Origin: Prorocentrum cordatum
Taxonomy: Eukaryota > Sar > Dinophyceae > Prorocentrales > Prorocentraceae
Assembly (NCBI GenBank): GCA_963575745.1
Contig: CAUYUJ010019344.1
Coordinates: 73,811 to 137,810, forward strand
Length of the DNA stretch: 64,000 nt
Direction: 5' to 3'
A program made the position numbers and the translations under genes. Within the stretch, counting starts at the first letter, position 1. Every line of letters starts with the position of its first letter. Shown in pieces: positions 12,756-23,529 of this stretch. The notes beneath the pieces were generated by a model. The model was not told the DNA's origin, did not search any database, and saw only the letters and a list, made by a program, of their open reading frames with translations.

Positions 12756-14390
12756 CGCGCGCGGCGGCGGCCATTCTGTCTGGGGAAAAGGCATAGTGCG
12801 CGCGGCGACCCTGTGCCATTCTGCGCGTGGAAACATACCATGCGCGAGGGGCCAGGGCCGCCGCCCGCGCGGCGGCCCTCGCCCGCTCTGTATGGGAAAA
12901 TGCATAATGCGTGCGGCGGCCCTGGTCTATTCTGCGTTGCAAGCTATACCATGCGCGAGGGGCCAGGGCCGCCGCGCGCGCGGCGGCCCTGGCCCGTTCT
13001 GGATTAGAGCCTGCATAGAGCGTGCGGCGGCCCTGACCCATTCTGTGTATGACAATATACCGTGCGCGAGGGGCCAGGGCAGCTGCGCGGCCCGTTCTGC
13101 ATTGGAAAATGCATAGTGCAGGCGGCGGCCCAGTGCCACTGTCTGGGGAAATCTACCATGCGCGAAGGGCCGCCGCGCTCGCGGTGGCCCTGGCCCGCTC
13201 TGTATTGGAAAATGCATCGTGCGCACGCCAACCCTGGCCCATTCCGTGTGGGAAAATATACCATGCTCGAGGGGCCAGGGCAGCCGCGCGCGCGCGGCTG
13301 CCCTGGCCCGTTCTGTATAAGGGAATGCATATAGCGTGCGGCTGCCCAGCGCCCATTCGGTGTAGGAACATATACCATGCGCAAGGGGCCAGGGCCGCCG
13401 CGCGCGCGGCGGCCCTGGCCCGTTCTGTATTGGAAAATGCATAGTGCGTGCGGCGATCGGTGCACATTCTGTGCTGCAGAATGTACCATGCGCGAGGGGC
13501 CAGGGCCGCCGCGCGCGCGGCGGCCCTGGCCCGTTCTGCATGGAAAAAATGTGTAGTGCGTGCGGCGGCCCTGGCCCATTCTGTGTTGGAAGCTGTACCA
13601 CGCGCGAGGGCCCCCCTGGTCCGTTCTGTATGGGGAAATACATAGTGCGTGCGGCTGCCCTGTGCCATTCTGCATGGGAAAATATACCATGCGCGAAGGG
13701 CCAGGGCCGCCGCGCGCGCGGCGGCCCTCGCCCGTTCTGTATTGAAACTGCATGGTGCGCGCGGCGGCCCTGGTCCGGTTCTGTATGGGGAAATACATAG
13801 TGCGTGCGGCTGCCCTGTGCCATTCTGCATGGGAAAATATACCATGCGCGAAGGGCCAGTGCCGCCGCGCGCGCGGAGGCCCTCGCCCGTCCTGTATTGA
13901 AACTGCATAGTGCGCGCGGCGGCCTTGGCTCATTCTGTGTGAAAAAATGTATCATGCGCGAAGGAGCAATAACAAATACACACTGCGTGCTGCGGCCCTG
14001 GCCCATTCTGCGAAGGAAAATCTGCCCTGTGCAAGGGGGCCAATGCAGCCGCGCGGCGGCCCTTGCCCGTTCTGTATTGGAAAATGCATCGTGCGTGCGG
14101 CGGCCCAGGGTCAGTCTGTGTGGGGAAATATCTCATGCGCGATAGGCAAGGGCAGCCGCGCGCGGCGGCCCTGGACCGTTCCGTATTGCAAAATGCATAG
14201 ATCGCGCGGCGGCCCTGGTTCATTCTGTGTTGAGAATTTACCATGCGCGAGGTGCCAGACCGCCGCGCGCGCGGCGGCCCTGGCCCGTTCTGGATTGGAA
14301 AATGCATAATGCGTGCGGCGGCCCTGGCCCATTCTGTCTGGGGGAATGCATAATGCGTGCGGCGGCTCTGGCCCATCCCAGAGCTCCAAC
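12756..14390. repeat. Sat-E satellite array with GC palindromes, about 13 units
   Basis: The unit is about 112 bp: a GC palindrome centred on a CG run, then 'GTTCTGTATTGGAAAATGC', 'ATAGTGCGTGCGG', a lone copy of one palindrome arm, and 'GTGTGGGAAAATATACCATG'. A perfect 36-bp palindrome with half-site GGGCCAGGGCCGCCGCGC lies at 13386-13421, and near-identical ones at about 12962 and 13499. Open frames on both strands (Arg/Pro/Ala-rich) are repeat shadows. Confidence 0.93.
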
Positions 14391-14700
14391 GTCATGGGTT
14401 TCTCATGACGCATCATGTGCCATGAGCCTCGTCCATGAAACTCCTGATGCCTCTTCGCGTACAGGCGTCATTGCCTGTTCATGTCATGAATTCTGCTGTC
14501 ATGTCATTGGCTGTTTTCCCACGCCATAAGTTTTTGCTTCATGTCAGGCGTTTTGTTGTTTGACCCACCCTTCCAACCTTCTAAGCCCAAGCTTTCCAAC
14601 CCTTCCAAGTTTTCCAAGTTATCCAAGCCATCCAAGTCTTCCAAGCCGCTACAAGGAGCGGGCGGCGGGCCCGCGGGCCCGCCCGCGAGCGCGCGGCCCG
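14391..14700 (+). repeat. Spacer with CATGA-rich and TCCAAG short repeats
   Basis: 14395-14540 repeatedly contains 'GTCATG', 'TCATGA' and 'GCCATGAG' words. 14572-14650 is a short-period repeat of 'TTCCAAG', 'ATCCAAG' and similar. The spacer separates Sat-E from inverted Sat-D. No gene seen. Confidence 0.5.
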
Positions 14701-15578
14701 CCGTCCGCCCGCGCGCGCGTCGCTTATTGCATTGCTTTTTTTTTTTTTCCTAATCATACTCCACTTTTATATGGTCGCATCGTGGGCCCAGAGAATGTTT
14801 GTTGTTGTTTTCTTTACATTGGGTATCGACCATTGAGTTTTCACCTTAACCTGGGAGGCGAGTGTATATAACCAATACAGGATGCATCGCGCGCGCGTGG
14901 GCGACCACGCCCCGCGCGGGTCACCAGCGCGCGCGCCTCGCATATTCATTTGGTCCACGTTTATACGGCCGCCTCTTGGGCCCAGAGAATGAAGCTTTAC
15001 ACTATGGCTATTGGGTTTTCGACTTAGCATGGCCCCCGACTGTATAACGCCAATACAGGATGCATCGCGCGCGCGCGCGGGTGACCCGCCCCCCGCGCGG
15101 GGCACCAGCGCGCGCGCGCGCGTCTTGCATATTGTATCGGTTTTCTATGTTCCACGTTTATATGGCCGCCTCTCGGGCCCAGATAATGGATTGTTGCATT
15201 GGTGTTTGACCATTGAGTTTTCAAGTTAACATGGCTTCCAATTGCGGAAAACCAATGCAGGACGCATCGCGCGCGCGCCTCGCATGTTGCATTGGTTTCT
15301 ATAGTCCACGTTTATATGGCCGCCACTTTGTCCCGGATAATGATTTTTTACAGTGGGTTTTGACCGTTGATCTTTTAACTTAACATGGCCTCCGATTGTA
15401 AAACCAATCCGGGGCGCATCGCGCGCGCGCCCCCGCGCGGGCCACCTGCGCGCGCGCGCGCCTCGCATATTGCATTGGTTTTCTATATTCCGCGTTTATA
15501 TGGCCGCTGTTTGGGCCGAGAGAATGAATTTTACATTTGGTTTCGGCCATTGAGTTTTCAACTTTACATGGCCTCCGG
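14701..15578 (-). repeat. Sat-D satellite array, inverted, about 5 units
   Basis: The minus strand reads as Sat-D: complements of 'CCACGTTTATATGGCCGCC', 'GTTTTCAACTTAACATGGC' and 'CAATACAGGATGCATCGCG' recur about every 180-200 bp. The array begins on a CG run at 14708-14719 and meets direct-orientation Sat-D at about 15578. Confidence 0.87.
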
Positions 15579-15985
15579 CGCGATGCATCGTGCATTCTTT
15601 TATACAATCAGAGGCAATGTTAAGTTTAAAACTCAATGGTCAAAACCCAATGTAAAAAATCATACCCTGGGCCCAAGAGGCGGCCGTGTCAACATGGAAA
15701 ATAAAACAATGCAATATGTAAGGCGCGCGCGCTGGTGTCTCGCGCGGGGAAAGGGTCACGCGCGCGCACGCGTGCGCGTGCGTGTGCGCACGCGATGCAT
15801 CCTGCATTAGTTTTATACCATCGGAGAGAATGTTAAGTTGTAAACTCAATGGTCAAAACCCAATGTAAAAATCATCCTCTGGGACGGAGAGGCGGCCATA
15901 TAAACGTGGAATATCGATAACCAATACAATATGCGAGGCGCCCGCGCGCGCTGGTGACACGCGCGGCGCGGGGTCACCCGCGCGC
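15579..15985 (+). repeat. Sat-D satellite array, direct, about 2 units
   Basis: Orientation flips at 'GGCGCGATGCATCG' (about 15577). The following 400 bp is Sat-D in the same sense as at 12.0-12.8 kb, ending in 'GGGTCACCCGCGCGCGCG', which runs directly into Sat-E. Confidence 0.85.
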
Positions 15986-16056
15986 GCGCGGCGGCCTTGG
16001 CCCGTGCTGCATGGGAAAACGCATAGTGCGCACAGCGGTCCTGGCCCAGTCTGCGT

Positions 16057-16192
16057 GGGAATATATACATATATATATAAATATATAGTGTTACATGTAT
16101 ATAGATGTATATATATACATTTATATGTACACACACATATATATATATATACACATACATACACATATACATATACACATATAAATATAATG
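16057..16192. repeat. TA/TATG microsatellite in Sat-E
   Basis: 'ATATATACATATATATATAA'-type sequence of about 135 bp replacing the 'GGGAAAATATACC' part of a Sat-E unit. The unit's own ATATA may have seeded the expansion. Confidence 0.9.
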
Positions 16193-17740
16193 CGCAAGGA
16201 GCCAGGACCGCCGCGCGCGCGGCGGCTCAGGCCCGTTCTGGATGGGAAAAGGCATAATGCGCGCGGCGGCCCTGGGCCATTCTGCGTGGGGCAATATACC
16301 ATGCGCGAGGGATAGGACCGCCGCGCGCGCGGCGCCCTTGGCCCGTTCTGCGTTGGAAAATGCAAGCTGCGTGCGGCGGCGCTGGCCCATTCTGCGCGGG
16401 AATATAGTATGCGCGCAGCGGCGGCCCTGGCCCGTTCTGGATGGGAAAATGCATAGTGCGCGCGGCGGCCCAGGTTCATTCTGCATGTGGACATTTACCA
16501 TGCGAGGGGCCAGGGCCGCTGCGCGGCCAGTTCTGTATGGAACATGCATAGTGCGGGCGGCGGCCCTGGCCCAGTCTCTGTCGGAAAATATACCATGCAA
16601 GGAGAGCCGCCGCGCGCGCGGTGGCCCTGGCCAGTTCTGCATGGGAAACATGCATAGTGCGCGCGGCTGCCCTGGCCCATTCTATGTCGGATCATGCGCG
16701 AGGGGCCTGGGCCGCCGCGCGCGCGCGGCGGCCCTGGCCCCTTTCTGCATGGGAAAATGCATAGTGCGCTCGGCTGCCCACTGCCATTCCGTGAAGGAAC
16801 ATGTACCCTGCGCGAGGGGCCAGGGCCGCCGCGCGCGCGGCGGCCCTGGCCCCTTCTGCATAGGAAAATGCATAGTGCGTTCGGCGGCCCTGGGCCTTTC
16901 TGTGTAGGGAAAAATACAATGCGGGAAAAGCCAGGGCCGCCGCGCGCGCGCGGCTGCCCTTGCCCGTGCTGGATGGGAAAATGCATAATGAGGGCGGCGG
17001 CCCTGGCCCGTTCTGCATTGGAAAATGCATAGTGCGCGCGGCGGCCCTGGCCCATTCTGCGCGGGAAAATATACAATGCGCGAGGAGCCAGGGCCGCCGC
17101 GCGCGCGGCGACCCTGGTTATTCTGCGTGGGAGAATGCACTGTGCGCGCGGCGGCCCTGGCCCATATTGTGTGGGAACATATATCATGCGCGAGGGGACA
17201 GTGGGGCCAGGGCCGCTGCGTGCGCGGCGGCCCTGGCCCGTTCTGGATGCGAAAATGCATGGTGCGAGCGGCGGCCCTGGCCAGTCTGCGTTGGAACATA
17301 TCACATGCGCGAAGGGCCAGAGCCGCCGCGCGCGCGGCGGCCTTGGCCCGTTCTGCATTGGAAAATGTATCGTGAGTGCGGCGGCCCTGGCCCATTCTGT
17401 GCGTGAAGATATGCGATGCGCGAGGGGCCAGGGCCGCCGCGCGCGGCGGCCCTGGCCCGTTTTGGATGGGAAAAGGCATAGTGCGCGCGGCGGCCCTGGC
17501 CCATTCGAGGCGGAAAAATCTACAATGCGCGAGGGCTCAGGGCCGCCGCGCGCGCGGCGGCCCTGGCCGTTCGGTATGGGAAAATGCATAGTGCGTGCGG
17601 CGGCCCTGGGCCCATTCTGTGTGGGGAATAGATACGATGCGCGAGGGGCCAGAGCCGCCGCGCGCGCGGCGGGCCCTGGCCCGCTTCTGTATGGGAACAT
17701 GCATAATGCATGCGGCTGCCCTGATCCATTCTGCGTGGTG

Positions 17741-17832
17741 TATATCTATATACATATATATTATAATATATATATATATATATGGGTAAATATAAATAAT
17801 ACATATATAATATAATATATATATATATTATG
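17741..17832. repeat. TA microsatellite in Sat-E
   Basis: A second AT-rich expansion at the same position within a Sat-E unit as the one at 16.06-16.19 kb, between 'TTCTGCGTGG' and 'ATTATGCGTGAGGGGCC'. Confidence 0.9.
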
Positions 17833-18420
17833 CGTGAGGGGCCAGGGCCGCCGCGCGCGGCGGCCCCTGGCCGGTTCTGGATGGGAAACTGCATAGTGCA
17901 TGCGGCTGCCCCAGGGCCATTATCTGTAGGACAATTTACCATGTGCGGTGGGCCAGGGCCGCCGCGCGCGCGGCCCTGGCCCGCTCTGTATGGGAAGAGG
18001 CATAGAGCGTGCTGGTCGGGTGGCCCATTTCTGTGTTGGGCAATATACATTGCGCGAGGGGCCAGGCCGCCGCGCGCGCGACGGCCCTGGCCCATTCTGT
18101 ATAGGAGAATGCATCGTGCGTGCGGCGGCCCTGGCCCATTCTGTGTTGGAAAATATATCACGCGCGAGGGGCCAGGGCCGCCGCGCGCGCGACGGACCTC
18201 GTCCGTTCTGTATGGGAAATGCATAGTGCGTGCGGCGGCCCTGGCCCGTTCTGCGATAGAAAATATACCATGCGCGAGGGGCCAGGGCCGCCGCGCGCGC
18301 GGTGGCCCTGGCCCGTTCTGTATGGGAAAATGCATAGTGCGCGCGGCGGCCCTTGGCCATTCTGTGAAAATATACAATGCGCGAGGGGACAGGGCCGCCG
18401 CGCGCGCGGCGGCCCTGCGA

Positions 18421-18760
18421 TTTAACTTGGGCCTGATGTACGCGCGCGGTCAAGGTGCGCCCATCCTGTTGTGCAATGCGCGTTGGGCGATGGCGCTGGC
18501 GGCGAAGATTTGGGCCAAAATGGCTTTGGGGGGCGGTTGGGGGCGAGGGGGTGGGGCGACAGAGGTGGTGATATCCACGCCAGAACTTCAGGGCCTGCGT
18601 GGTTTAACGAATCCCACCAGCCCTCTGGGCGTAGGTGGTTTAACAGACTTTGTTTTCTCTCTTTCCACAACCCCTCCTTCCCCTGTTCGGGAGATGGGTT
18701 TACCCCTCCACCTACCCCCTCCCCTGGGCCCGGCAGGGGGGGGGGGGGGCACGAGGCGCT
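18421..18760. other. Spacer with no gene seen
   Basis: GC-rich non-satellite DNA following the last Sat-E unit. Open frames are short and low in complexity, and no motif or RNA gene is recognisable. A run of 12 G ends it at about 18737-18748. Confidence 0.35.
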
Positions 18761-19400
18761 AGAACCCCTAAGATGGCTCCAAGGGGGCCTCAAAGAGCCC
18801 AAGATGGTCTCCAAGATGGCGCACAATGGCTCAAGATGGCTCAAGCTAGCCTCCGACATACCTCCACGAGGCCCCAAGACAGCCCCAAGACGGTTTCAAG
18901 TGCCCGCCGAGCCCTCCAAGGCCCCCCCCAAGAGGCCAAAATGGCTCCAAAACCAAAAGAAAATCAATGTGTTTGGCGTTCCCGCCTTTTCGCTTCCGAC
19001 GGGCTTCGGGGGCTTCAAGATCGCCCCAATATGGCCCAAGAGATCTCCAAGAGGGCCCCAAGAGGGCCCCAAGAGAGCTCCAAGAGCGCCCAAGAGCGCC
19101 CCAAGAGCGCTCCGATAGGGCCCTGAGGCGCCCTTTTTGAACCTCAGGGGAGGGGGGGGGGGAGGGCTGAATCGGGGACCCCCCCTCTTTTGAGCCATGG
19201 GGCCCAAGAGAGCCCCAAGAGACCTCTCAGACCGCCCCCCCCCCCAAAGAGCCCCAAGAGGGCCCCAAGATGACCCCAAACGAGCCCCAAGAGGGCCCCA
19301 AGAGGGCCCCAAGAGGACACCAAGAGGACCCCAAGAGGACCCCAAGAGAGCCCCAAGATAGCTCCAAGAGACCTCCGCGAACCTCTCACAACAACACCTC
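18761..19400 (+). repeat. CCAAGAGGGCC minisatellite (11-12 bp)
   Basis: Imperfect repeats of 'CCCCAAGAGGGC' and 'TCCAAGATGGC' over about 640 bp. The complement reads as Leu/Gly/Ser/Trp/Pro-rich frames in the minus direction, which are shadows. The same motif returns at 25.95-26.2, 54.18-54.84 and 57.64-58.45 kb. Confidence 0.85.
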
Positions 19401-20150
19401 AACTCGCCTGTGCATCGTTGTTGGGTGGGCTTGAGGGGATACGCGAAGCGTCAATAATTCGCGTTTGCAACATCCTTCCCCTTTGGGGAGGGGGGGGGCA
19501 CCTTGCCCCTGGGCCTGGCCGGGAGGGGCGCGAAGATTTAGAGCGACAAGGACGGCGCAGGATGATTTCAAGAGGACCCCTGATCGCTAAATATGGCCGT
19601 CGAGGGGGCGGAATGCCTCCAAGATGCCCAAAACCGTTCCAATGCGACTCCAAGTGTCAACGGAGCTTCTCAAGGGTACCCCGAATATGTCATCACCCTT
19701 CAAATGTGGTGTTTTGTTAAACGTTGTTTGCCTTTTCGATTGTTCGCCTCCGACGGGCCCCCGAAGCGCTACGATGGCCCGAAAGAGCCCGACGGGCCCA
19801 GAAGGGTTCCAAGGCGGCCCCAATTGCACCCGAGAGCGCCACATGAGGGTCACAAGAGATGCTTTGTCGGACCCCAGCGGGGGGACTGATATTGAGTACC
19901 TCTCTTCATTGATTGATGGCCTTCATGCCGGCCCCAAGAAAGCCCCCGAGGGCCTGGGGAGGGCCCCAGGTCTCAAACTTCATCATTACCGGCCTCCTTC
20001 AATCATGATATGCGTAACACCGCCCCAAATAGACACCCTGCCTGGGCATCGTTGATGGATGAGCTGGCGGGGACACGCGAAGCGTCAAAGAATGGCGCGG
20101 GCGGGGGGATGGGAGGAGATCGTCATCCCTCCTCTTGCCCCCTGTTCCCC
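19401..20150. repeat. Mixed dispersed repeats, no gene seen
   Basis: A short dispersed segment 'GCATCGTT...GGTGGGC...GGGGATACGCGAAGCGTCAA' at 19411-19455 recurs at 20043-20094 ('GGGACACGCGAAGCGTCAAA') and partly at 29600-29630. The rest resembles diverged CCAAGAGGGCC repeat. No coding evidence. Confidence 0.5.
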
Positions 20151-20393
20151 GTATTCGTCCTCCTCGTCGTCCCCCGTACCCCTCACTCCTCCAATTCCTG
20201 CACTTCCTTCACCTTCTTTCTCCTCCTCCGCTTCTCCTCGTCCCCTCCTCCACCCCCTCCCCCACCTCCTCCTGCTCCTCCTACTCCTCTTCCTGCTCCT
20301 CCTCCTGCTCCCCCCCCTCCTCCTCCTCCTCCTCCTCCTCCTCCTCCTCCTCCTCCTCCTCCTCCTCCTCCTCCTCCTCCCCCCCGAGGTAGC
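20151..20393. repeat. CCT/CTC polypyrimidine tract (plus strand)
   Basis: About 240 bp that is almost wholly pyrimidine, pure (CCT)n over the last 90 bp. Ser/Pro/Leu frames across it are shadows. 20394-20590 is a spacer with nothing recognisable. Confidence 0.95.
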
Positions 20394-20590
20394 CAGGGGG
20401 GCCTCTGAAGAGGCGAACGGGGCAATTCGTTTGGGAACCGTTTCTGGATCGGATCGGCCAGTGGGGCACGAGCAGCTTTGTGGACTGGGTCACCACCGTC
20501 CTCGGATGCGCGAATGCTTCTTTTAGCTGGCTCAGAAGCGCAGATATCCACATAGGAACCAGACAATCGGCTTCAACCGATTTTTGCAGG

Positions 20591-21369
20591 GGCGCCGAAT
20601 TGAGTGGGCGACTGCATTGGGTGACTGTGTTTGGTGGCTGCGCTGGGTAAATGTGTTGTGTGGCTGCTCTGGGCGACTGTGTTGGGCGGCTGTGTTGATC
20701 GACTGTGTTGGGTGACTCTGTTGGGTGACTGCGTCAGGTGACTGTGTCTGTTGACTGCATTGGACGACTGTGTTGGGCTACTGTGTTGGGCTACTGTGTT
20801 GGGTGACTGCGTTGGGCGCCTGTGTTGCGCTACTCTGTTGGGCTACTGTGTTGGGTTACTGTGTTGACTGACTGCGTTGGGTGACTCTGTTGGGTGACTC
20901 TGTTGGGTGACTGCGTGGGCAACTGTATTGGGTGACTTGAATGGGCGACTGTGTTGGATGACTGCGTCAGGTGACCGTGTCTGGTGACTGCGTTGGGCGA
21001 CTGTGTTGAGCTACTGTGTTGGGCGACTGTGCTGGGTGACTGCGTTGGGCGACTGTGTTGAGCTACTGTGTTGGGCGACTGTGTTGGGCTACTGTGTTGA
21101 CTGACTGTGTTGGGTGACACTGATGGGTGACTGCGTTGGACGACTGTGTTGGGCGGCTGTGTTGATCGACTGTGTTGGGTGGCTGTGTTGGGTGACTGCG
21201 TCAGGTGACTGTGTCTGTTGACTGCGTTGGGCGACTGTGTTGGGCTACTGTGTTGGGCTACTGTGTTGTGTGACTGCGTTGGGCGACTGTGTTGCGCTAC
21301 TGTGTTGGGCTACTGTGTTGGGCTACTGTGTTGACTGACTGTGTTGGGTGACTCTGTTGGGTGACTGCG
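20591..21369 (+). repeat. 15-bp GTGACTGTGTTGGGC minisatellite
   Basis: Tandem variants of 'GACTGTGTTGGGC' and 'GACTGCGTTGGGT' with a 15-bp period, including higher-order repeats: the run at 20690-20880 is echoed at 21150-21360. Confidence 0.9.
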
Positions 21370-21605
21370 CTGGGTAAGTGCGGGCGTAGAGTGCGGGGTG
21401 CGAGTGCGGGGTGCGAGTGCGAAGTGCGAGTGTGGATTGCGAGTGCGGGCGTAGAGCGTGGGGTGCGAGTGCGGGGTGCGAGTGCGCAGCGCGAGTGTGA
21501 AGTGCGAGTGTGGGCGTAGAGCGCGGGGGTGAGTGTGGGGGGAAGTGCGGGGTGCGAGTGTGCAGTGCGAGTGTGAAGTGCGAGTGTGGGCGTAGAGTGT
21601 GATGG
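21370..21605 (+). repeat. 10-11 bp GTGCGAGTGCG minisatellite
   Basis: Tandem 'GTGCGAGTGCGGG', 'AGTGCGAGTGT' and 'GGGCGTAGAG' units directly continuing the preceding minisatellite. It ends where GC-rich, open sequence begins. Confidence 0.88.
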
Positions 21606-22416
21606 GCGGCCGTGCGCCCCGAAATGGCCTGCTTTATAGACATGCACGATCGCTGCCCCAGAGACATACGCAATGCATCACCAGCTGCAGTCGTGCGCGC
21701 CCCCTCGCGGGCATGCAGGCGCGCGCCGCCGCTGACCATCGTGAGGCGGAATGCTGGCATGCATTGCACCTCGCGGCGGGGCGCATCCATTGCGAGGATG
21801 CGGATGGCCACGCTGAACCGCCTGCAGCGCGGCGTGCGGAGCCCGCCCTCGAGGCGCACGCCGTGCGCAGCGGCCCTTGCGGGGCCTCGTCGCGTTCCTG
21901 GCGCGCGTGCGGCTGCGGACGCGGTGCCCTCGTGCTGGCCCGCTGCGGCTCGCAGGCGAGGCCGCAGCCTGCCCACTGGTGCCGCCTTCGACCTGACGGA
22001 CACGGTGCGCCGCGCAGGCGGCCCTCGCATTCCTCCCCTCCCTCCGGGCGCGCGGTGGAGGAATGCAGCTGCTGAGGGCGCCGGCCGCGTCTCCCCGGCC
22101 GCAGGCACCACCCCGGGCCTCGCGGGCGACGCGGTGCAGGCGGGCATCGCGGGCTGCGAGCCCGAGTGCAGCCCGCACGCTCCTCACGATGCTGCTCGGG
22201 CTTCGGCGCCCTCGTCGAGAAGGCGGGCGGCCCCGTCGAGGCCCCCCCCACCGGGCCCACAAGCCGTCACATCGGAGCAGTCCTGGTGGCAGTCCTGCTG
22301 CGCAAGCGGGTGGGTTGCCCCAATGACGGGTCTCTGGCGGGACCTGCGCCTCGAGGTGCTGCGGTCGTGACGGCCGCTGTGCGGCCAGGTCCCGAGGGGC
22401 CGCACCATCTTCCTCT
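21606..22416. other. GC-rich stretch open on both strands; coding status undecided
   Basis: Long open frames exist on both strands, for example plus 21612-22370 and minus 21323-22147. Non-repetitive peptide stretches appear on plus (such as ACFIDMHDRCPRD) and on minus (such as QCMPAFRLTMVSGG). I recognise no family. At about 70% GC such frames arise by chance, so I make no gene call. It lies just upstream of the decayed coding segment at 22.4 kb and may contain earlier parts of it. Confidence 0.3.
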
Positions 22417-22753
22417 ATGCGTCGTGGACGTGCTGACGCCCCTTCAGAGGCGCACGAGGCGGACGTGCGGCTCTTCCTCGACGACGGCGCCGCCCCCATC
22501 GCCGCGTTGGCCCGCGGCGACTGGCCTCTCCGACCCGTTCGACGAGAAGAGGGTCACGGGTGGGCGCCGACGGCTCCTCGTCCTCCAGCGCCACTTCCTC
22601 CAGACGGAGGCCACGGGGCTGTTCGAGGGCAAGCCGTTCGAGGCCTGGGCCCGGGAGCGCGAGGCGGAGCACCAGGCGCTGATCCTGGAGCTCAAGTGCG
22701 CGCTCGGGGACGGCTTCGTCGCCAAGCTCCAGCGCAAGGCCAGGCGCTCGTGA
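22417..22753 (+). pseudogene. Decayed coding segment, unknown protein C-terminus
   Basis: Unrecognised. The last 70-odd codons (about 22530-22753, frame 2, ending TGA) read like real protein: charged and helical, with segments such as SDPFDEKRVTGG, LQRHFLQTEATGLFEG and KPFEAWAREREAEHQALI. Just upstream, the plausible sequence SEAHEADVRLFLDDGAAP lies in frame 1, and GRTIFLYASW in frame 3, with no room for introns between them. That pattern fits a gene broken by single-base indels, or assembly errors in GC-rich sequence. Nothing in the residues identifies a family. A plus-strand TCC tract follows at 23.1 kb, matching the sense-strand pyrimidine bias of the other gene models here. Confidence 0.35.
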
Positions 22754-23099
22754 GCTGCGGCGACGGCGGCTCGCGCGACCTGCTGGGTCCGCCCCGTTTT
22801 GTGGCGCGGCTCCCCTCGGCGTGGGTTTGGGGGCCGCTGCCTGGGATCGGGCTCGCACTTGGGTGCGAACCCGCATACCCGTTGGGGTTGGGGCGGCCGC
22901 TGGCGGCTACTGCGGTGCCCGTGTTTGTCCCCGGAGGGGGAAGGCCTGGGTGGAAGCCCGTCTGGGCAGGGGCCCTCCTCGTCGCCTGGCGCTCTGGCGC
23001 GGCGCGAGGCTGCGGCGCCAGCTCGGGACGAGGCGAAGACATCTGGGGCCCTGGCGATCGTCTGCGTGCAGACAGTCGCCAGGGCCTCTTTGATGACAC
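22754..23099. other. Non-coding spacer
   Basis: GC-rich sequence between the decayed coding segment and the TCC tract. No repeat, gene or inverted repeat was recognised apart from 'GTCTGCGTGCAGAC' (about 23060), a 14-bp perfect palindrome. Confidence 0.3.
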
Positions 23100-23236
23100 T
23101 CCATCCATCCATCCTTCCTCCTCCCTCCTCCGCTCCTCCCTCCTCCCGCCTCCCTCCTCCCTCCTCCCTCCTCCTCCCTCCTCCTCCCTCCTCCTCCCTC
23201 CTCCTCCCTCCTCCTCCCTCCTCCTCCTCCTCTTCT

Positions 23237-23268
<32 letters not shown>

Positions 23269-23282
23269 CTCCTCCCTTCCCC
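23100..23282. repeat. CTCCT polypyrimidine tract (plus strand)
   Basis: About 180 bp of pure C/T ('CCCTCCTCCT' units then TCC/TTC). Confidence 0.95.
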
Positions 23283-23324
23283 TCTTACCCAGAGGTCCGA
23301 CGCTCCCAACAAAAATTGGAGAAG

Positions 23325-23460
23325 CCAGTTTGGGGGGCCGCTTTCAGCCTCTGGGGGCCCTTGCCGGGCCTCGGGAGCATGACAAAACGACTCAGGACGA
23401 AAAGCGGGCCCTGGGGAAGTTGTCTGGATGTCTGGGGAGAGAGGCGCGCGGCGCTCTCGG
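23325..23460 (-). repeat. R1 dispersed repeat, copy 1
   Basis: Contains 'CTCTGGGGGCCCTTGCCGGG', 'CGACTCAGGACGAAAA' and 'GGGCCCTGGGGAAG', matching the R1 family (best copies at 29.76, 53.83 and 63.29 kb) on the complementary strand. Confidence 0.6.
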
Positions 23461-23529
23461 CTCGGGGAGAGGTGCCGGCGCTACCTGGAGAGAGCAATGA
23501 TACTCAATGAGCCCCCCAGCACATTACGG

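Larger units (their letters stand above)
15986..18420. repeat. Sat-E satellite array with GC palindromes, about 20 units
   Basis: Same unit as at 12.8-14.4 kb. Palindromes centred on CG runs recur roughly every 110-115 bp (for example near 16335, 16720, 16830, 17105, 17330, 17440, 17550, 17660, 18180, 18290, 18400). Two units carry long TA microsatellites. No genes. Confidence 0.93.

Noticed and set aside
12927-14006. Long Arg/Pro/Ala/Gly-rich frames over Sat-E (also 16.5-17.7 kb)
   Set aside because: They follow the satellite period on both strands and in several frames at once, with no domain or codon bias independent of the repeat.
18820-18850. 'AAGATGGCTCAAG' as a relic of the dinoflagellate spliced leader
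   Set aside because: It matches only the last few bases of the leader and fits better as a minisatellite unit; no other leader relic was found upstream of the gene models.
18761-19400. Leu/Gly/Ser/Trp-rich minus frames (also at 54.2 and 57.6 kb)
   Set aside because: They are shadows of the CCAAGAGGGCC minisatellite.
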